A DNA stretch of 64,000 bases. It comes from Marsupella aquatica (Eukaryota; Marchantiophyta). Of the stretch, positions 1 to 13,082 are shown one piece after another. The notes under the pieces were generated by a model. The model saw nothing but the letters and a program-made list of their open reading frames with translations, was not told the DNA's origin and ran no database searches. The stretch is from NCBI GenBank assembly GCA_973895155.1, contig OZ316898.1, positions 1,674,001 through 1,738,000 of the forward strand, read 5' to 3'. Position 1 is the first letter of the stretch, and each line of letters opens with the position of its first letter. The position numbers and the translations under genes were made by a program.

Positions 1-2040
1 AATTAGCCAATTCACACCAACTAAGCCACATGGACTAAAATCTGGGAGCTCTCTCTAAATTTAGGGAGATCCAACAGCCATAAATAAATCTTAAAAACTA
101 GATGAAGACTATTCTTAGCATCTCCTCTTTGCTCCACAAGGAAACATTAACTTGTCACCTTGGCTACTATAAAAACCTTCAAAATGACCCTACTCCCAAT
201 ATATCAAATATGCAGGTAGGCACATGGTCAGCCCTATGGCCCAATGATTATGGGAGGGGGGAGATGGTGACTTAGTCTGTTTAGGATTTAGCCTGCTTAG
301 GGAAGGTTTTTGCCCCATTGCACAAAGGAGTACAAGTATATGGCTTAATTTCCAAACTTCAGCACAACCATGCCTACGCTTATGCTGTCAACCGCCTTCC
401 TTGAATGGGGATTTTCATTTCCGCTAACAGGACATATCAGGCGCAACAAAGAATATGGTCATTTTATTGATTCCAAAAGAAATATTTAATAATTTTCTGG
501 GAAAAATATTAGGGTCTTTTTAATCAAATTTTTTAAAATGATTTCAAAAATATTCTAACTTTATATGTCCCCTTGCTGCATTGCAGATAAAAAATAATCA
601 ATTTTTCTTGCAATTTAGGGGGTGTGAGGCCTAAATTAAACAGTTTCAGGTATTACGGTGATGGGAGACCTAGATATAGTGAGACCCCAGAACCCCTAGC
701 AACGCGCACCCCATCACCTCCTTTTTCATATTAGGCTACAGACCTATGAGTACGAGCCTGTAACAATGCCTCGTTGTAGACGATCTTTCAGATCAGCAAC
801 CCGGAACAGCAATTGTTTCACTCGTGGCACCAACATCATGCATATGCCTACTGCCCACTCCCTTCTGCACTGACTTGAGACCAATCTCTCGTGCAATAAC
901 GAACATGAGATTGAAGTCTGCAGTGAGTGATCGAATTCGCCCTTGCCTAAACTCATGCTGGAGAGGACCATCCATCCACCCAAAGTGCTGTCATTGTCAT
1001 CTTATGATTGAACTCACGTGCTCTTCGCTTAATTCCTCTGTCAGCATCACAACCTACTATGAGATCTGTATCAAGATAAAATCCAGGAGATTCCATGAGG
1101 TGCAATGAATTTGTGCCATATCTTGAGTATGTTTCCCGATGACCTTTCTACATTCAATGAATTAATGTTCAGAAATAGATAGCAGACAGGTAAGTCTCGA
1201 GTTCTACTACTAGGATGCATGCCTACCTCCGTCCAAAGATGTATTTTCTTGTCTGTCTTGCTCTGCTGTGATCTTTGGTACAGATAACTTGCAACAGTTG
1301 TATCAATGAGATCGTCGGATGACACAGATGACATTAACGTGAATTATAGCGCTTCCGTTCCCTCTCCCACAATTCAGATTAAAAGCCCGTCCAGCATTCT
1401 TGTAATTGGCTCTATTGAATCCATCGTGGGTAAACTCGTATACATGAATGTGACAGCCCCCTCTCCCTGTGCTTTCTTGGAGATGAAAAAAGAATCAAGC
1501 TTAGAAGTTCTAGCCCGAGTTCTAGTCAAGTCGTCATCACAAAAGCCTCGTAGCAGGAACTTCATGCAACTATAAGTGTCACACCGTGGTGCTGGAACAA
1601 GCGTTTTTGTTTAGAAGTAGGTATCACTACAGGCCTTGTACAAGAACAGTGGCTGATGCCATTACCAAATCAAACCGGAAAGTGAAGGACGAACTTTGCA
1701 AATCAAACGTCTTTGTTGAGACTATAGTCGAGCTCGTTTGGTCACATCTTTCTCCTTGGACTAACATCTCGGAGGGCAATTCGTCCTGCATACCGTGAGC
1801 TAGAGGAGCGATTGGAGCTTGAAGTGCAACATATAACTAAGGCTCAATTGAACAAAAGTTGGGATCAATCGGAAATTGTGGGATCGACATGTATAGAATA
1901 GTAACAGATTCCCAGCAGACTTGGAATATGTGGTCTGTCTGTCGGTACAAATATATAACACACCGGGCAGCTTGATCACACGATCGAGCTCTCGCTACAT
2001 GTTTTGCGTTTTGCAAAATGTTTAGCTTTGCTATATGATA
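1..2040. other. Gene-free left edge, nothing recognised
   Basis: Only short reading frames with no family resemblance are present on either strand. The first 640 bases are AT-rich. The minus strand downstream of the kinase remnant might hold further decayed pieces of the same gene, but I could not read kinase motifs there. Confidence 0.4.
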
Positions 2041-2049
2041 AAGGCGGGT

Positions 2050-2765
2050 CGGAGCATAATTGACCAGACGGACCGAGGTCGGGCATCAATATGAACGGAG
2101 AAGAAATGTTGGTCGGAGAACGGCTGGGAGTAGTTGGAGGTCGGGTCCAGTGATTTCACCACAAGGTCATGTGATTGCAAATCGTCTCCGAGGAGAATGT
2201 TGGAAGACTTGATGTCACGGTGGACGATCGGCGCGGGGTTTTCAAATTTGTCACGAGCAACGTCATGAGTGTATGTCAGTTGTCACGTCGGTGAAAGTCT
2301 TGACAAAAGTTTAAGTGCCCATGTTTTTCAGCACTATTTAGTTCAGTACTCACGAAACGACCACGCTAACTGCTGTTCGATAAGGAGATGATCATTCGTT
2401 TTGAACTCTGGACGTTAATAGCACTTCGGGAATTCTGCGATTGTTATTTTTGGAGTTTAACAAGAAACATTTAGAACATAGCTTTTGGTGGGAGCCCACC
2501 CGAAGACTCCTGTAGGAGCTACGTATAGAACAGACACTCACACTTTGTGGTCCCATTCCTTCCAATCATCGCCTCTTAAGAGTCACAAATCGAGACGCCA
2601 AGTATCCAATCCCCAGAAACAGATTGGTTGCAACTCCTTCCGATAACCTACCATGGAAGTTGTTTGAACTTGACCTTGAGGAATTTTCTCAACAAACAAA
2701 ATCTTGGCCCACATCGAGCTAGCGGCCACCAAGCCTACTAATTACACCATGCATCTTGGTGGCTG
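2050..2765 (-). pseudogene. Receptor-like protein kinase remnant
   Basis: Read on the minus strand, 2279 down to about 2050 encodes a protein-kinase catalytic loop containing IVHRDIKSSNILL, typical of plant receptor-like kinases. Upstream in the same orientation, about 2755-2640 reads like an N-lobe segment (VEKIPQGQ, then GYRKELQ), followed by stop codons. The region between is broken by several stops and frame changes. The DFG magnesium-binding motif expected just after the catalytic loop is not readable. In living relatives this enzyme is a membrane-anchored serine/threonine kinase; here no frame could make one. The HRDIKSSNILL string makes the family assignment solid. The boundaries are approximate, and the N-lobe reading is inference. 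Confidence 0.6.
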
Positions 2766-3238
2766 ATCCGGTATGGTCTTCTCATCATCGAAGCCCCTTA
2801 TTCCTTCCAAAGTATGACATCGACGATGTAGAACTCTTTCGTTACCACCTCGGTAGATTTGTGACATCGACAATATAGACCTCTGACATGGCTTTCCAAT
2901 CTCCAGTATCGCTGACCGTTTTGGCTGATTCAGACTTAATGATGTTTACCTATGTTAAGAGGCAATCTTTTTCATAGATTTCGTTGGAACCAGTCATTTG
3001 AGGGGATTTCAACTTTGAACCAGGGACATTGAGCTGATTGTATGTCACTTAGACGGTCCGTAGCTTTTGGAACCAGAATCATTCCGGCGGTTGCACGTGC
3101 CCTCGCTGTCCAGGGGATGTTGGCGCGCGGGTAGTACCTCGTTCGGATTACGATAAGATTGCTCACAGAAATTGAGTGTGTATTGTGTTTAGCTCGTTTT
3201 ATGTTATTGAGATTTTCTTGTTAATGAAACTTCTTTAG

Positions 3239-4362
3239 AAACCAAAAAAAAACAGAGTGACCTTGTTGAATGAGAGCCTCCATTTCAGAGATCGACGGCT
3301 CTCGAATTTCTGTGAGCGATCTCATCGTGAAACACCGAATCGACAAATTAGAGACTGGACTCGAGCAACCTCTCAGCTCTGACGTTGGGTCCTTCTCTAA
3401 TTCAGTTAAACGATTTTAATGCAATTTGGCTTGGCCACAACAGCAAAATCAGCATCACCAATGACAGGAAAGCTTTCGAGCCCACTTTTAAGCATTGTCA
3501 ATTCATTGAAACGATTGTAGAGCAATTTGGCTTGGCCACAACTTACAGCGGAATATCAGCATTATTAATGTTTATAATACGAAAGCTTCCGACCAGCCAT
3601 ACATACAAATGAATGGTGTCACAAATGGAGGTTTCTTTTTCTGGCTCAAGAACAGCTTTCATGAATGTGATCGAAATAACCACCACTGATATTCAGAAGA
3701 AAGCCAGTAGCCCATACACTTTCATTCCTTGCTCTTATTCGATTCATATTTGTTTACTTCTCTTCCTCTGTTTCCAAGTCTAGGCAGTCTGTCAATCCAG
3801 AAACCAAAAAAAAACAGAGTGACCTTGTTGAATGAGAGCCTCCATTTCAGAGATCGACGGCTCTCGAATTTCTGTGAGCGATCTCATCGTGAAACACCGA
3901 ATCGACAAATTAGAGACTGGACTCGAGCAACCTCTCAGCTCTGACGTTGGGTCCTTCTCTAATTCAGTTAAACGATTTTAATGCAATTTGGCTTGGCCAC
4001 AACAGCAAAATCAGCATCACCAATGACAGGAAAGCTTTCGAGCCCACTTTTAAGCATTGTCAATTCATTGAAACGATTGTAGAGCAATTTGGCTTGGCCA
4101 CAACTTACAGCGGAATATCAGCATTATTAATGTTTATAATACGAAAGCTTCCGACCAGCCATACATACAAATGAATGGTGTCACAAATGGAGGTTTCTTT
4201 TTCTGGCTCAAGAACAGCTTTCATGAATGTGATCGAAATAACCACCACTGATATTCAGAAGAAAGCCAGTAGCCCATACACTTTCATTCCTTGCTCTTAT
4301 TCGATTCATATTTGTTTACTTCTCTTCCTCTGTTTCCAAGTCTAGGCAGTCTGTCAATCCAG
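3239..4362. repeat. 562-bp direct tandem duplication, two copies
   Basis: Copy 1 is 3239-3800 and copy 2 is 3801-4362, with no difference seen by eye. The junctions share only an AG dinucleotide with the flanks. Each copy carries the same 75-codon open frame (3385-3612 and 3947-4174), which resembles no family I know. Within each copy a shorter repeat (CAATTTGGCTTGGCCACAAC) occurs twice about 101 bp apart. Identity implies a very recent duplication or an assembly duplication. Confidence 0.9.
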
Positions 4363-7300
4363 GCGAAGACGATGCCGAAAATCAGGGAGGAGAAACCAAC
4401 CCAAACACAAACCGTACCGATCTCGGACCACAGTCGTAGCACGTACAGTAGTAGGATAGTACGAACAGTGATGCCTCCTCCCAAAATGATCGTCTACTGA
4501 TGGGTAGACCAGTGCACCTTCTTTCTGTTTCAAAGCAAGAAAAGTACGAACATTCCAATGGGGACCATGTACTAAGGTCAGACTGAGACTCATAGTCTGT
4601 ACCGTCCCATACTTCGTCAAGGTCGACCTTTCGGACTGGAATCTAGTCAATCTGGGATCGACCTTGGATCTTGCATTTCAAACAACGGGAGAAGGACGAG
4701 TCAGGCCAACGGTATATGCGTACAAGTATCAATATTGGCCGCTGCCTGTGACCATCAGTACGAGGACAGCATGAGGCATCTGCATCTTCGGCCCTCAGCT
4801 TCACAACGTCACGAGCTAGTCATCCCAACCAACAAAACTCCGACGGACTTTTCGAGAATCCTCGATCTGGGGTCAGAAAGTCTTTTGCTTGTATGCATGA
4901 AATTCATGAAGAACTGATTTACACTGGTACGATAACTTTGTGACGAGGAAAGAAACTTCCCTGAAGAGCGATCGACCCACCGGATTGCTTTGCTTTGGTG
5001 TTTGTATGAATTAAGATTTTCATTCGCTGCAGCAATAAGCGAGAATTTGTCCACGAAGGTTTGTCCCTGCCTTGGGTTTCTGAATGGCTTTGTCCACCTC
5101 TGGTTTGGGGACTTCTCAATGCATCAAAGCTTCCACAAGGTAGATTGCATTAACGAAACAACGAATCCAACTTGAGAGCTAACCCTGCCTAGTGACCAGG
5201 CTGAAGCAAAATCAATCTTAATTAATTGCGCATAAAACATGGCTCAGTTCCTATGGTTGTCTCTAACAATGACCAAGGCCTACGCTCTATTCAGCTTGTT
5301 CCTTCTTCTAATATGCTTAGTGCACTGGAGAGCTAATCGAGAGGTCAGGGCTGGATGGATCGCTGGTTGGAAGGATTAATGAGTCTTGAAGCCTAGTGTC
5401 ATTTTCTGGGGTTGGGAGTGGGGTGAGTCGATACTCAACAATGGGACGAGATCAGTAGCGACGGAGGGGAATGCATCTCGAATTCTGCTGCATAGCTGTT
5501 ACTTTCTTCGGCAGAACTTGATTAACTGGAATGACAAACCCTGTGAGAATCACCACCCCTTTTCTCGTGATGTACGTCATAATTCACTCAAAACAGATAG
5601 TTGCTTTTAGCCTTGAGAACGGGTTGCTCGGGCATGGAATTGCGAAGCGTATATCGCTGCATCTGGGAATACTTTAGTTAGAATGCTGCGTCGTCTGCAA
5701 GTTCTATGTGCAAGCGGTTTTGGGTTGTTGCGAATTTGACGAAAATGTATCGAAGTTCCATCTGAACCGTCAATACTTTTAAATTGAAAGGTCCACATCT
5801 AAACTCCCGAAACAGTTTGTTTGGCACCGGGTTTTTTCTTCCTAACTCTGCAGCGTTGTTTAGTGCCGTTATGTTTTCAAAACGGCAAAGAATTTAAGCC
5901 AGTTCCGTAACTTACCCGCTAATATTTCCTACGTTAAGATCAAGACATTTGAAGCTTAGCTCCCCGTTTTATACCGCTGTAGAGATGTTCCGTCTAAAGT
6001 CTGGTCACTTGAGCCAAAAATTTGAAGAGAAGACTCTCCTGTAGTGTCAAAGCACGTTTTTCTCCATTCATGCGAGCTTCGATTCAGTACGTTTGAAATG
6101 CAGCTTTTGATTTTAAGTGTGGATTGATGGAGTGGTATTTTCCAGGTTGCGAAATTTCTTAGCTGCTCGTAGAGCCGTTGCGCAAATACTGGGGCTGGTT
6201 CTCCATTGTCGAGGAGTCAAGGACAAACCCAGAACGCGTTATGGCTCATTGTCGCTCCCATCCATAACAAGGTTGAGGAGGTTGACTGTCACGGGACATC
6301 ATTCCGCAATCAGTTACATTGTTCTCTTCGTTTGACGAGCACGAAGTGTTTCGAACGTTGTAGCGTGCGACTCGGCTTTGCTTAATTACAAAACGATTGG
6401 TTTATCCACGCTCCTTGTGAAGAACAACGTCAGCCGTAGTTTTCTCTCAGGCGTGGCCTCACATCAACAAAATCACACCGACCCATATTCTGGTAGGCCA
6501 TTGCACGACGTCGAAACTTGTACTGAAAGTACTCCACTTGCACAACTGGAATCTGGTCCAGGACAGAGTAAGTTAATGCTTGAAGAGGCGTAGTATGGCA
6601 TCGCTCTGTGCGTCCGTGACTGTTGAAGTCGTACTAATAATGAGGCCAGTACTCTCTGTCCTAGAGCTCAACTTGAAGAGCTGCTAACTCTCATGGTTCT
6701 GACGTTCAAAATAAATGGCGCTCCCAAACAGCACCGGGAACAACGGTCTTGACTCTTGAATTGAGCAACGAACGCGCTCGTCCACGCTCAGCTCTCCACT
6801 TTGCACGAGCGTCCAATTGATTGACTTTTAATTTTGAACGGAGAGACTGAATGCATGGATTGAAACGGCAATTGAAATCGCCAAACAATGGGCTCTGCAT
6901 CGACTTGTTTCGGATATATTTCACAAGCGTCAAAATCATCAATGCTCTTAAGGTTTCAGCTGGGTAGGATTCCTACTGTTGATACGCAGACTTAGCTCTC
7001 AGAGTTATTACTGTAGTTAGGAACGAGTTTTGCTTGTGCCCTAGCGGACCTTTATGGATAGGACTGGTGTTCGTGTCATCTGGTCATCAGCGTTGCCGAA
7101 GTCAACCTTAATCATTTTGGCAAAACTTATGTAGCCCATGCCTCGATTTCCCACAGACAGAGCAAACCATTGTTACTCGATCAACTCTACAGATTAGCTT
7201 GATAAGTCTGGAGGTTCGTTTCCCGGTTTCGATCTCCGGTGGCTAGCTAGCATTCTCGCGCTAGTTTGGCAAGGTCCAACGATCCGTGGAGAGTTGCTGA

Positions 7301-7411
7301 TTGCCAAAGCTCGAGAGGTTGGTCAGGAACAGGAGGTTGAGAGGTCGAGAGTTTCTTTCACTCTTTTGATACCTGGAGGCTAGCAACCCCGCTGGCTTGA
7401 AAATAAACGAC
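4363..7411. other. Intergenic, no assignable gene
   Basis: No reading frame here resembles a known family. A minus-strand frame at 4284-4484 looks hydrophobic but spans the end of the tandem duplication and has no recognisable motif. The promoter of the downstream P450 presumably lies in the last few hundred bases; I see no convincing TATA box. Confidence 0.4.
5239..5379 (+). CDS. Possible 46-residue hydrophobic peptide
   Basis: A short ATG-to-TAA frame encodes a positively charged, membrane-inserting peptide: residues 12-29 are strongly hydrophobic (LFSLFLLLICLVHW) and the tail is short and polar. It could be a signal-peptide-like exon of a decayed gene, a genuine small peptide, or chance. 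No continuation through a donor site was found, and I do not recognise the family. Confidence 0.15.
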   Translation: MAQFLWLSLTMTKAYALFSLFLLLICLVHWRANREVRAGWIAGWKD

Positions 7412-10377
7412 ATGACGACTCCTGCCGTGCAATTTTTGTCGACAATTGTTGCTGCCACAGGAGTGTGTGCACTCCTACGCCTCCTACAATTTTTGATACA
7501 AAGGTCTAGGGAGGCGGGAAAAGGCAGACCTATGCAGGACAGGACACATCGACCCCGACATGGACCCAAGAGCTGGCCACTTGTGGGTACAATCGTGGAG
7601 CATGTCCGCAACTGGAAACGACTGCATGACTGGATCCTAGACTATTTCGAGAAGTATCACACGGTAACAGCGGTCATGCATTGCGGCACGGAATGCTACT
7701 ACACTGTCGATCCCGAAAACGTGAAGTACATCTTGAAGACCCACTTCACGAATTTCCCCAAGGTATGCCTGCAGAACTCATCATCCAAGCTAGACTACAT
7801 CTTCTGATAGCTGTACATCGAGTGTCTATAATTGTAATCCAGCCCCACTGCATGTGATCTCAGTAGTGTAGTTGGACCCTGATGCTTAGATCGAATATAT
7901 TGATATCCTGCTAGCCAGTGCCAGTGCTTTTTTATGATCGACTCTTGGAAATGATTGCTGTGGCAAGCAGGGGCAGTTATTCCATGAACGAATGGAGGTT
8001 TTGTTGGGGAATGGGATTTTCAACTCCGACGGCGAGTGTTGGAAGCAGCAGAGAAAGACGGCGAGCGTTGAGTTCACAATGCGCTCTATGCGAGATTTCT
8101 ACGCGGGAGCATTCGCAGATTCTGCTCTTAAGCTCTCTTGTGTCCTCGACGACATCGTCCGGCAGGGGACCTCTGTCGACATGCAGGTAGCTGTATTATG
8201 TGCAATGTCCAGGACTCACTTAACTAGCCAACTAGCTAAGCAGAGCCAGTCGCCACATGATATGATATGATATGATATGATATGATATGATATGATATAT
8301 CTACATACTCGCAGCGAGTTTATTTACCACGAGCGATCCCAAACCGATTGGAAAGGAAACGGTCTGTTGAGAGTAAGATATTCGAGAGAACGTAAAACAG
8401 TAGAGTTTTGATGACCTCCACGCACCAAATCACAATATCCATTGGCTGTTATGCATTGGGGTCTCTCGACTGTCTTGTTTAGAACTCGACATTGTTGATG
8501 CCTCTATTCTTTAAGAGAGACACTACTCATTGAAGAACTGTATAGTATTGCACGATTACGCACTCGACAATACTAATGCTAGCTCGATTGTTAACAGAGT
8601 AAGAATTGGCGTACCTGGCAATGCTTGAACAGGATTTGTTCATGAGGATGACCTTGGACTCCATCGGGAAGGTCGGATTAGGAGTGGAGATAGGCTCCCT
8701 GCCTTGGCACCTGCCGCTTCCGGAAAATGCCTTTGCCAAGGCGTTTGACTTCGCCAATGATACGGTCTTTTGGAGATTTATTGATCCCTTTTGGAAACTG
8801 AAGCGGTTTCTGAAGGTGGGTTGTGAGGCTGAGCTCGTACGCTGCATAAAGGTACTCGACTCCTTTACATACGGAGTCATTGCCCAGAGAAAACTCGATC
8901 TCTCGAACGCCAGAACTCTGCAACTGGAAGGTCTTTCTCAGCAGGTAAGCGACTGTTCCCCGAGTTAAGTTTGCGGGCTCCACGATCCATGACATGATGT
9001 TTATCTTCATTAGAATTCATGGAAGCCCTATATCTAGCTTCAAATGGGATACAGGCGGCCTATGGAATTTCCGCTTAAATCATAGTTAACAATGACGGTT
9101 CGTTGTTACGCCCGTATAACGTTTTTGGGAACAATTTTTCCAGCCACTGAAGCTAGACATCATAACGAGGTTCCTTCTTCTCGCCGAAGAAGAGAAGAGC
9201 GGCTTCGATTACAAGATGCTACGGGACATCGTCCTCAATTTTGTCATCGCTGGGAGGGACACCACAGCGGTTACCCTTTCTTGGTTTCTCTATGCCATCA
9301 TGGAGAAGCCCGAAATAGCGCAACGGCTCTACGAAGAACTGAGGGAATTTGAAACGAAGAAGAGAACTCTGAGCCACAGCAAAGATCAACCCATCGATAC
9401 ATGTTCACATCACGTTGATGGAAAATTGCGAGACTTCGCGAAACTGCTGTCGTATGGTAACCTCGGAAGTGAGGAATTACCATACCTCCAAGCAGTAATC
9501 TCAGAGACATTACGGCTCTTCCCTGCAGTACCAATGGTTAGAATCGATTTTTTTTTAGCTCCTGTGCTGTTTAATTTCCTCCAAACTTATCTAGTGAGAA
9601 TTTTCTTCCATATTTGATAAGTTAGAGCCGACCGGTAGCCAACGAGCTGTACTAAGAGTTGCAGCATGTTTTAGCTATTCCACTGTCAGAATCATTGCAA
9701 CTTTGACAGCAAGTTTTTCTGATGTAGGATGCGAAGGGAATAACAGAGGATGACGTGCTTCCTGATGGTACCCCCTTGAAGGCGAATAATATAATCGTTT
9801 ACTCACCATACGGAATGGGTCGTATGACCTCTATCTGGGGGCCTGATGCGAGGGAATTTAAGCCGGAAAGATGGCTTCAAAGTGGCAAGTTCCTGCCGGA
9901 GTCAGAGTTCAAATTCACAGCTTTTCAGGTAATTCAGGACAAGATGCAATGGAATGTCTGCATATGCCCGTGCATATGGTTGTACGTGATTGTTCTCCAG
10001 CCTTTTCCGAGCTTGATCTACTCTCTCGATGTGAGTCTGAGTAAATGAAGGTATAAATTCTACCAAACATTGTTCCCGTCCTAGATGGCCAGCTCGTGAC
10101 ATCAAGTTCACTGGATCGTCCCTTGCAGGCGGGTCTGCGAACGTGCTTGGGGAAGGAGTCTGCGTATACGCAGATGAAAATAACTGCAGCCATTCTCTGC
10201 AGATTCTATGAGTTCCAGCTCGTGAAAGGTCACCATGTGACGTATAGAACGATGACTATCTTGTCCATGGCTAACGGCCTCAATCTCAATGTCAAGAGAC
10301 GTGAAGAGGCGAGTCCTCACGACGAGAGTGGACAACGTGAACAGAACTCGATCCTCAGTGAATCACTTGGAGTCTAA
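7412..10377 (+). CDS. Cytochrome P450, CYP704-like (CYP86 clan)
   Basis: Six exons, 7412-7762, 7971-8186, 8633-8944, 9144-9536, 9728-9928 and 10129-10377, all joined in phase 0, give 573 residues. The protein has an N-terminal membrane anchor (about residues 5-30), a proline-rich hinge (PKSWPLVG), the I-helix oxygen-activation motif AGRDTTA (about 329-335), the K-helix ETLR (414-417), PERW (470-473) and the heme loop FQAGLRTCLG with cysteine 497. The AGLRTCLGK wording and the segment MEVLLGNGIFNSDG match the CYP704 family. Plant CYP704B enzymes are ER-bound omega-hydroxylases of long-chain fatty acids needed for sporopollenin in spore and pollen walls; that role is inferred here. The start is the first ATG in frame; an upstream TTG is unlikely. 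The chain is longer than CYP704B1 (about 524), with about 25 extra C-terminal residues and a longer segment before the K-helix. A pentanucleotide microsatellite sits in intron 2. Confidence 0.9.
8257..8300. repeat. (ATATG)n pentanucleotide microsatellite
   Basis: About eight to nine head-to-tail ATATG units lie in the second intron of the P450 gene. It is a likely length polymorphism with no evident coding effect. Confidence 0.95.
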
Positions 10378-11800
10378 GCATGGGGTCCCAAGCCAGATTT
10401 ACACAATTTCACTCACACAAATGCCACGTCCATTGATAGACCTCTGGGGTGTATGACTTGAAACTGAATCTACATGGATGTATCAATCTGGGTGCACTCT
10501 AATGATGTAAATATATCAATAGCCGGTAGAACTTGTAGAATATTTAAAGCCCAGGAGATTAATCCCTTGCAATCGTCCTCGAGCGTTGGAATCAAAGATC
10601 TTTGTAGAAGACGTCGATGGATGGAATCACAGATATCATACTTTTATCATGTCTCTTCAAGTCAGCATTACTCCGACCTCATTCCGGGTTGTATGGGGCT
10701 CACATTCCTCAATTGAGTAAACACAATTCGCGGATATCGACTGTAGTAGACACTCATAACACTTGTTTCCAAATTTCAAGCTATTTCCAATTATTTTCGA
10801 GCACTTCTCCAGTTGGGGATCTGTATGTAAGAACTCTTTCCATACGACTATAAGGTTTGCTGATACTGCGTACTTGTACATTCTGCTGATGTTTGGAATT
10901 GAAATGAGTTTAGTACTCGCTAGCCAGCGTTAAATCTATCGTACTGTGGCTCCGCATGTTGTCCAAAGAAGTCACTTCGGGAGTCAGCTAAGTACGGCGT
11001 CAAGTGGCTCCTTCGAACTCACACGCAGATATAGATGAAGTACGGTTGTTATATGAATTTGTGACATTCATGCAGAGGGCATGTCTCCTGCTGACTGAAA
11101 CTAGTGGCATCACACTTTGATAAAGACGCAGGATAAAAGCAACTTACAGTTGACACGCAGAAGGAACAACATTCACCGCACCTACCAGCTGTGCGACGCA
11201 TTAGTGGTGCTTAGGGTCACTAACCTCAACAGGGATCGAGGAGTTCCTTGCACGCTGCGAAATTTGGTTGCAACAGCATGGTATGTACGGGGTTTCAGTG
11301 CCACTGGATTGTAGCAAGTGCAATTCATCTCATTTAGGAACATAATGCTCAATCGACTTTCGGTGCCACTGGATGTGGCAAGTGTAATTCATCTCGGGAA
11401 TAAAATGCTCAATAGGGTTCCTGATGGGTGACTCTGTCGTCAGTTGAGAAGGCCACTAATGCCTTAGCACGCAGTCTGTATCTAATCGATGAGTCGACCT
11501 GTTAGTCCTGTACGGTAAGCATGAATTGATCGGACCCCAAGGATCAGAGGTACGGTACAGTTGTGAAATGGTACGTATTTAACGTCAGTGAGTGCAAGTC
11601 TGATTACGATGTCCGTCTTTCGCATGATTTACAACTCTCGGAGTTTCCCGCACTTACTCTGGGCATTATTCGGGGCATTATTTAGCGAGGTCTTTGTCTC
11701 GGCGAAAGTTTTAATGGAGTAGTCTGGGTCTACCGTCAGCGGAGTCGTTATTACTGTTCGGGTCTCAAATACTAAACTATAATACAAGGTTGAGTCACTT
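10378..11800. other. Intergenic with a small degenerate tandem repeat
   Basis: No gene is recognised. At 11293-11415 a ~65-bp segment (containing GTGCCACTGGAT and AATTCATCTC) occurs twice in direct orientation with several differences and a small gap. Confidence 0.5.
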
Positions 11801-13080
11801 TTTAGAGTGGTCGTCATTCAAATTTGCAGGGCATAAAAATTTAAAAAATGTGATCAAAAGTAAGTAATAAAATCAAAGTGTGAATTGAGTTTAGTGTGAC
11901 ACAAAAAGTTACACCATTGTCCAAGACAAGCCAAATAATCACACGAGACACCCCAAAAAAGTGAAAGATTTTAATTAATGGACGAGAATCAACTCACGAG
12001 GATCAAGGAGTATACTCCCTCCAGGTCTCCATGGTCCGTATTGTACATATTTAGAGTATTCTACATATTCCATATTATGTGTAACATAGTTTTGTATAAT
12101 AGTGTTAAGAGGAGTTTAATTGCTAATAACATTTTAGTCACTTGATCAATAAAAAATTGTTTCTCCCAATATTTGTGGTGATTTTTAGAGTCATTTGCAC
12201 TATCATTTTCAATGCCGAAAAACAAAAGTAATAAGGCCCAAAGACATAGTGAAACTCATGACACGGGCGTTGATGGCAAGGTCTCGGGCGAGGGGCACAC
12301 TGGCAATGTAGGGCAGCCCCTCGAAGGGCTCTAGTTGCGCACGGGTGGGGAGGGAGGGGGCGGCGAGCGAGTGGAATGATGGTGAAAAGGGGAGGTTAAG
12401 GTTAAAAGGAACATAAGAGGAAAAAGGTTAAAAAGGGGGAAAAACACCTCTCATTTTGTTATACTTTTGTGGTTGTCATAGCCAGTGGTTTGTGCAATGA
12501 CATCTTTTATTCAAAGAATTTTTTTGTGCAAGGAGAAAAAGGAAAAAGGGAACTTTTGTGGGTGCCGTAGCCAGTATTTTGCACAATGATATCTTTCACT
12601 CAACAAAAAGTTTTGTGCAATTTTTTATTAAACGATATCTTTTGCACCATGAGCTATTTCTCAACAACATCTTTAATTAAACAACATCTTTTATGCAACG
12701 CACGGGGATTGAAAAGATAGCAATAGAATGGTCATCTTTGCTAAACCTAAAACCTTAAACCTGAAACCGATAATATAACATTGCGCCAATGTATAGAGTG
12801 GTCGCCATTCAAATACAAGGGCATTTTGGGTAAAAAACAAACAAAGAAAAAAACTTGCTCCTTCTCTCATTGACTTTTTACTTCATAACATCTTTCACAT
12901 AATAACAACTTGGATGAAACGACACCTTTTTTTTCTTTATAACATCTTTTACTTCACAGTATCTTTGGCAAAATGACACATTTTTCTTATCAACATCTTT
13001 CACATAATGGCATCTTTGGCAAAATGAATTCTTTGGCAAAATGACTTGAAGGACATCTTTTGTGCAATGCACGGGTATTT
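11800..13080. repeat. AT-rich low-complexity block with 'catctttt' repeats
   Basis: The sequence contains loosely repeated phrases such as CATCTTTTATGCAACGCACGGG (in part) and GTGGTCGCCATTCAAAT. A version of the latter at about 11805 and again at about 12796 brackets roughly 1 kb. No coding capacity is seen. It appears to be older, diverged relatives of the minisatellite that follows. Confidence 0.5.
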
Positions 13081-13082
13081 TC

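Noticed and set aside
4476-4500. A 14-base match (CAGTAGACGATCAT) between the minus strand here and the eIF1A leader near 30238
   Set aside because: The similarity does not extend far enough to call a duplicated leader; it could be chance.
9092-9352. A plus-strand frame overlapping exon 4 of the P450
   Set aside because: It is the wrong frame across the intron-exon joint; the real frame carries the I-helix AGRDTTA motif.
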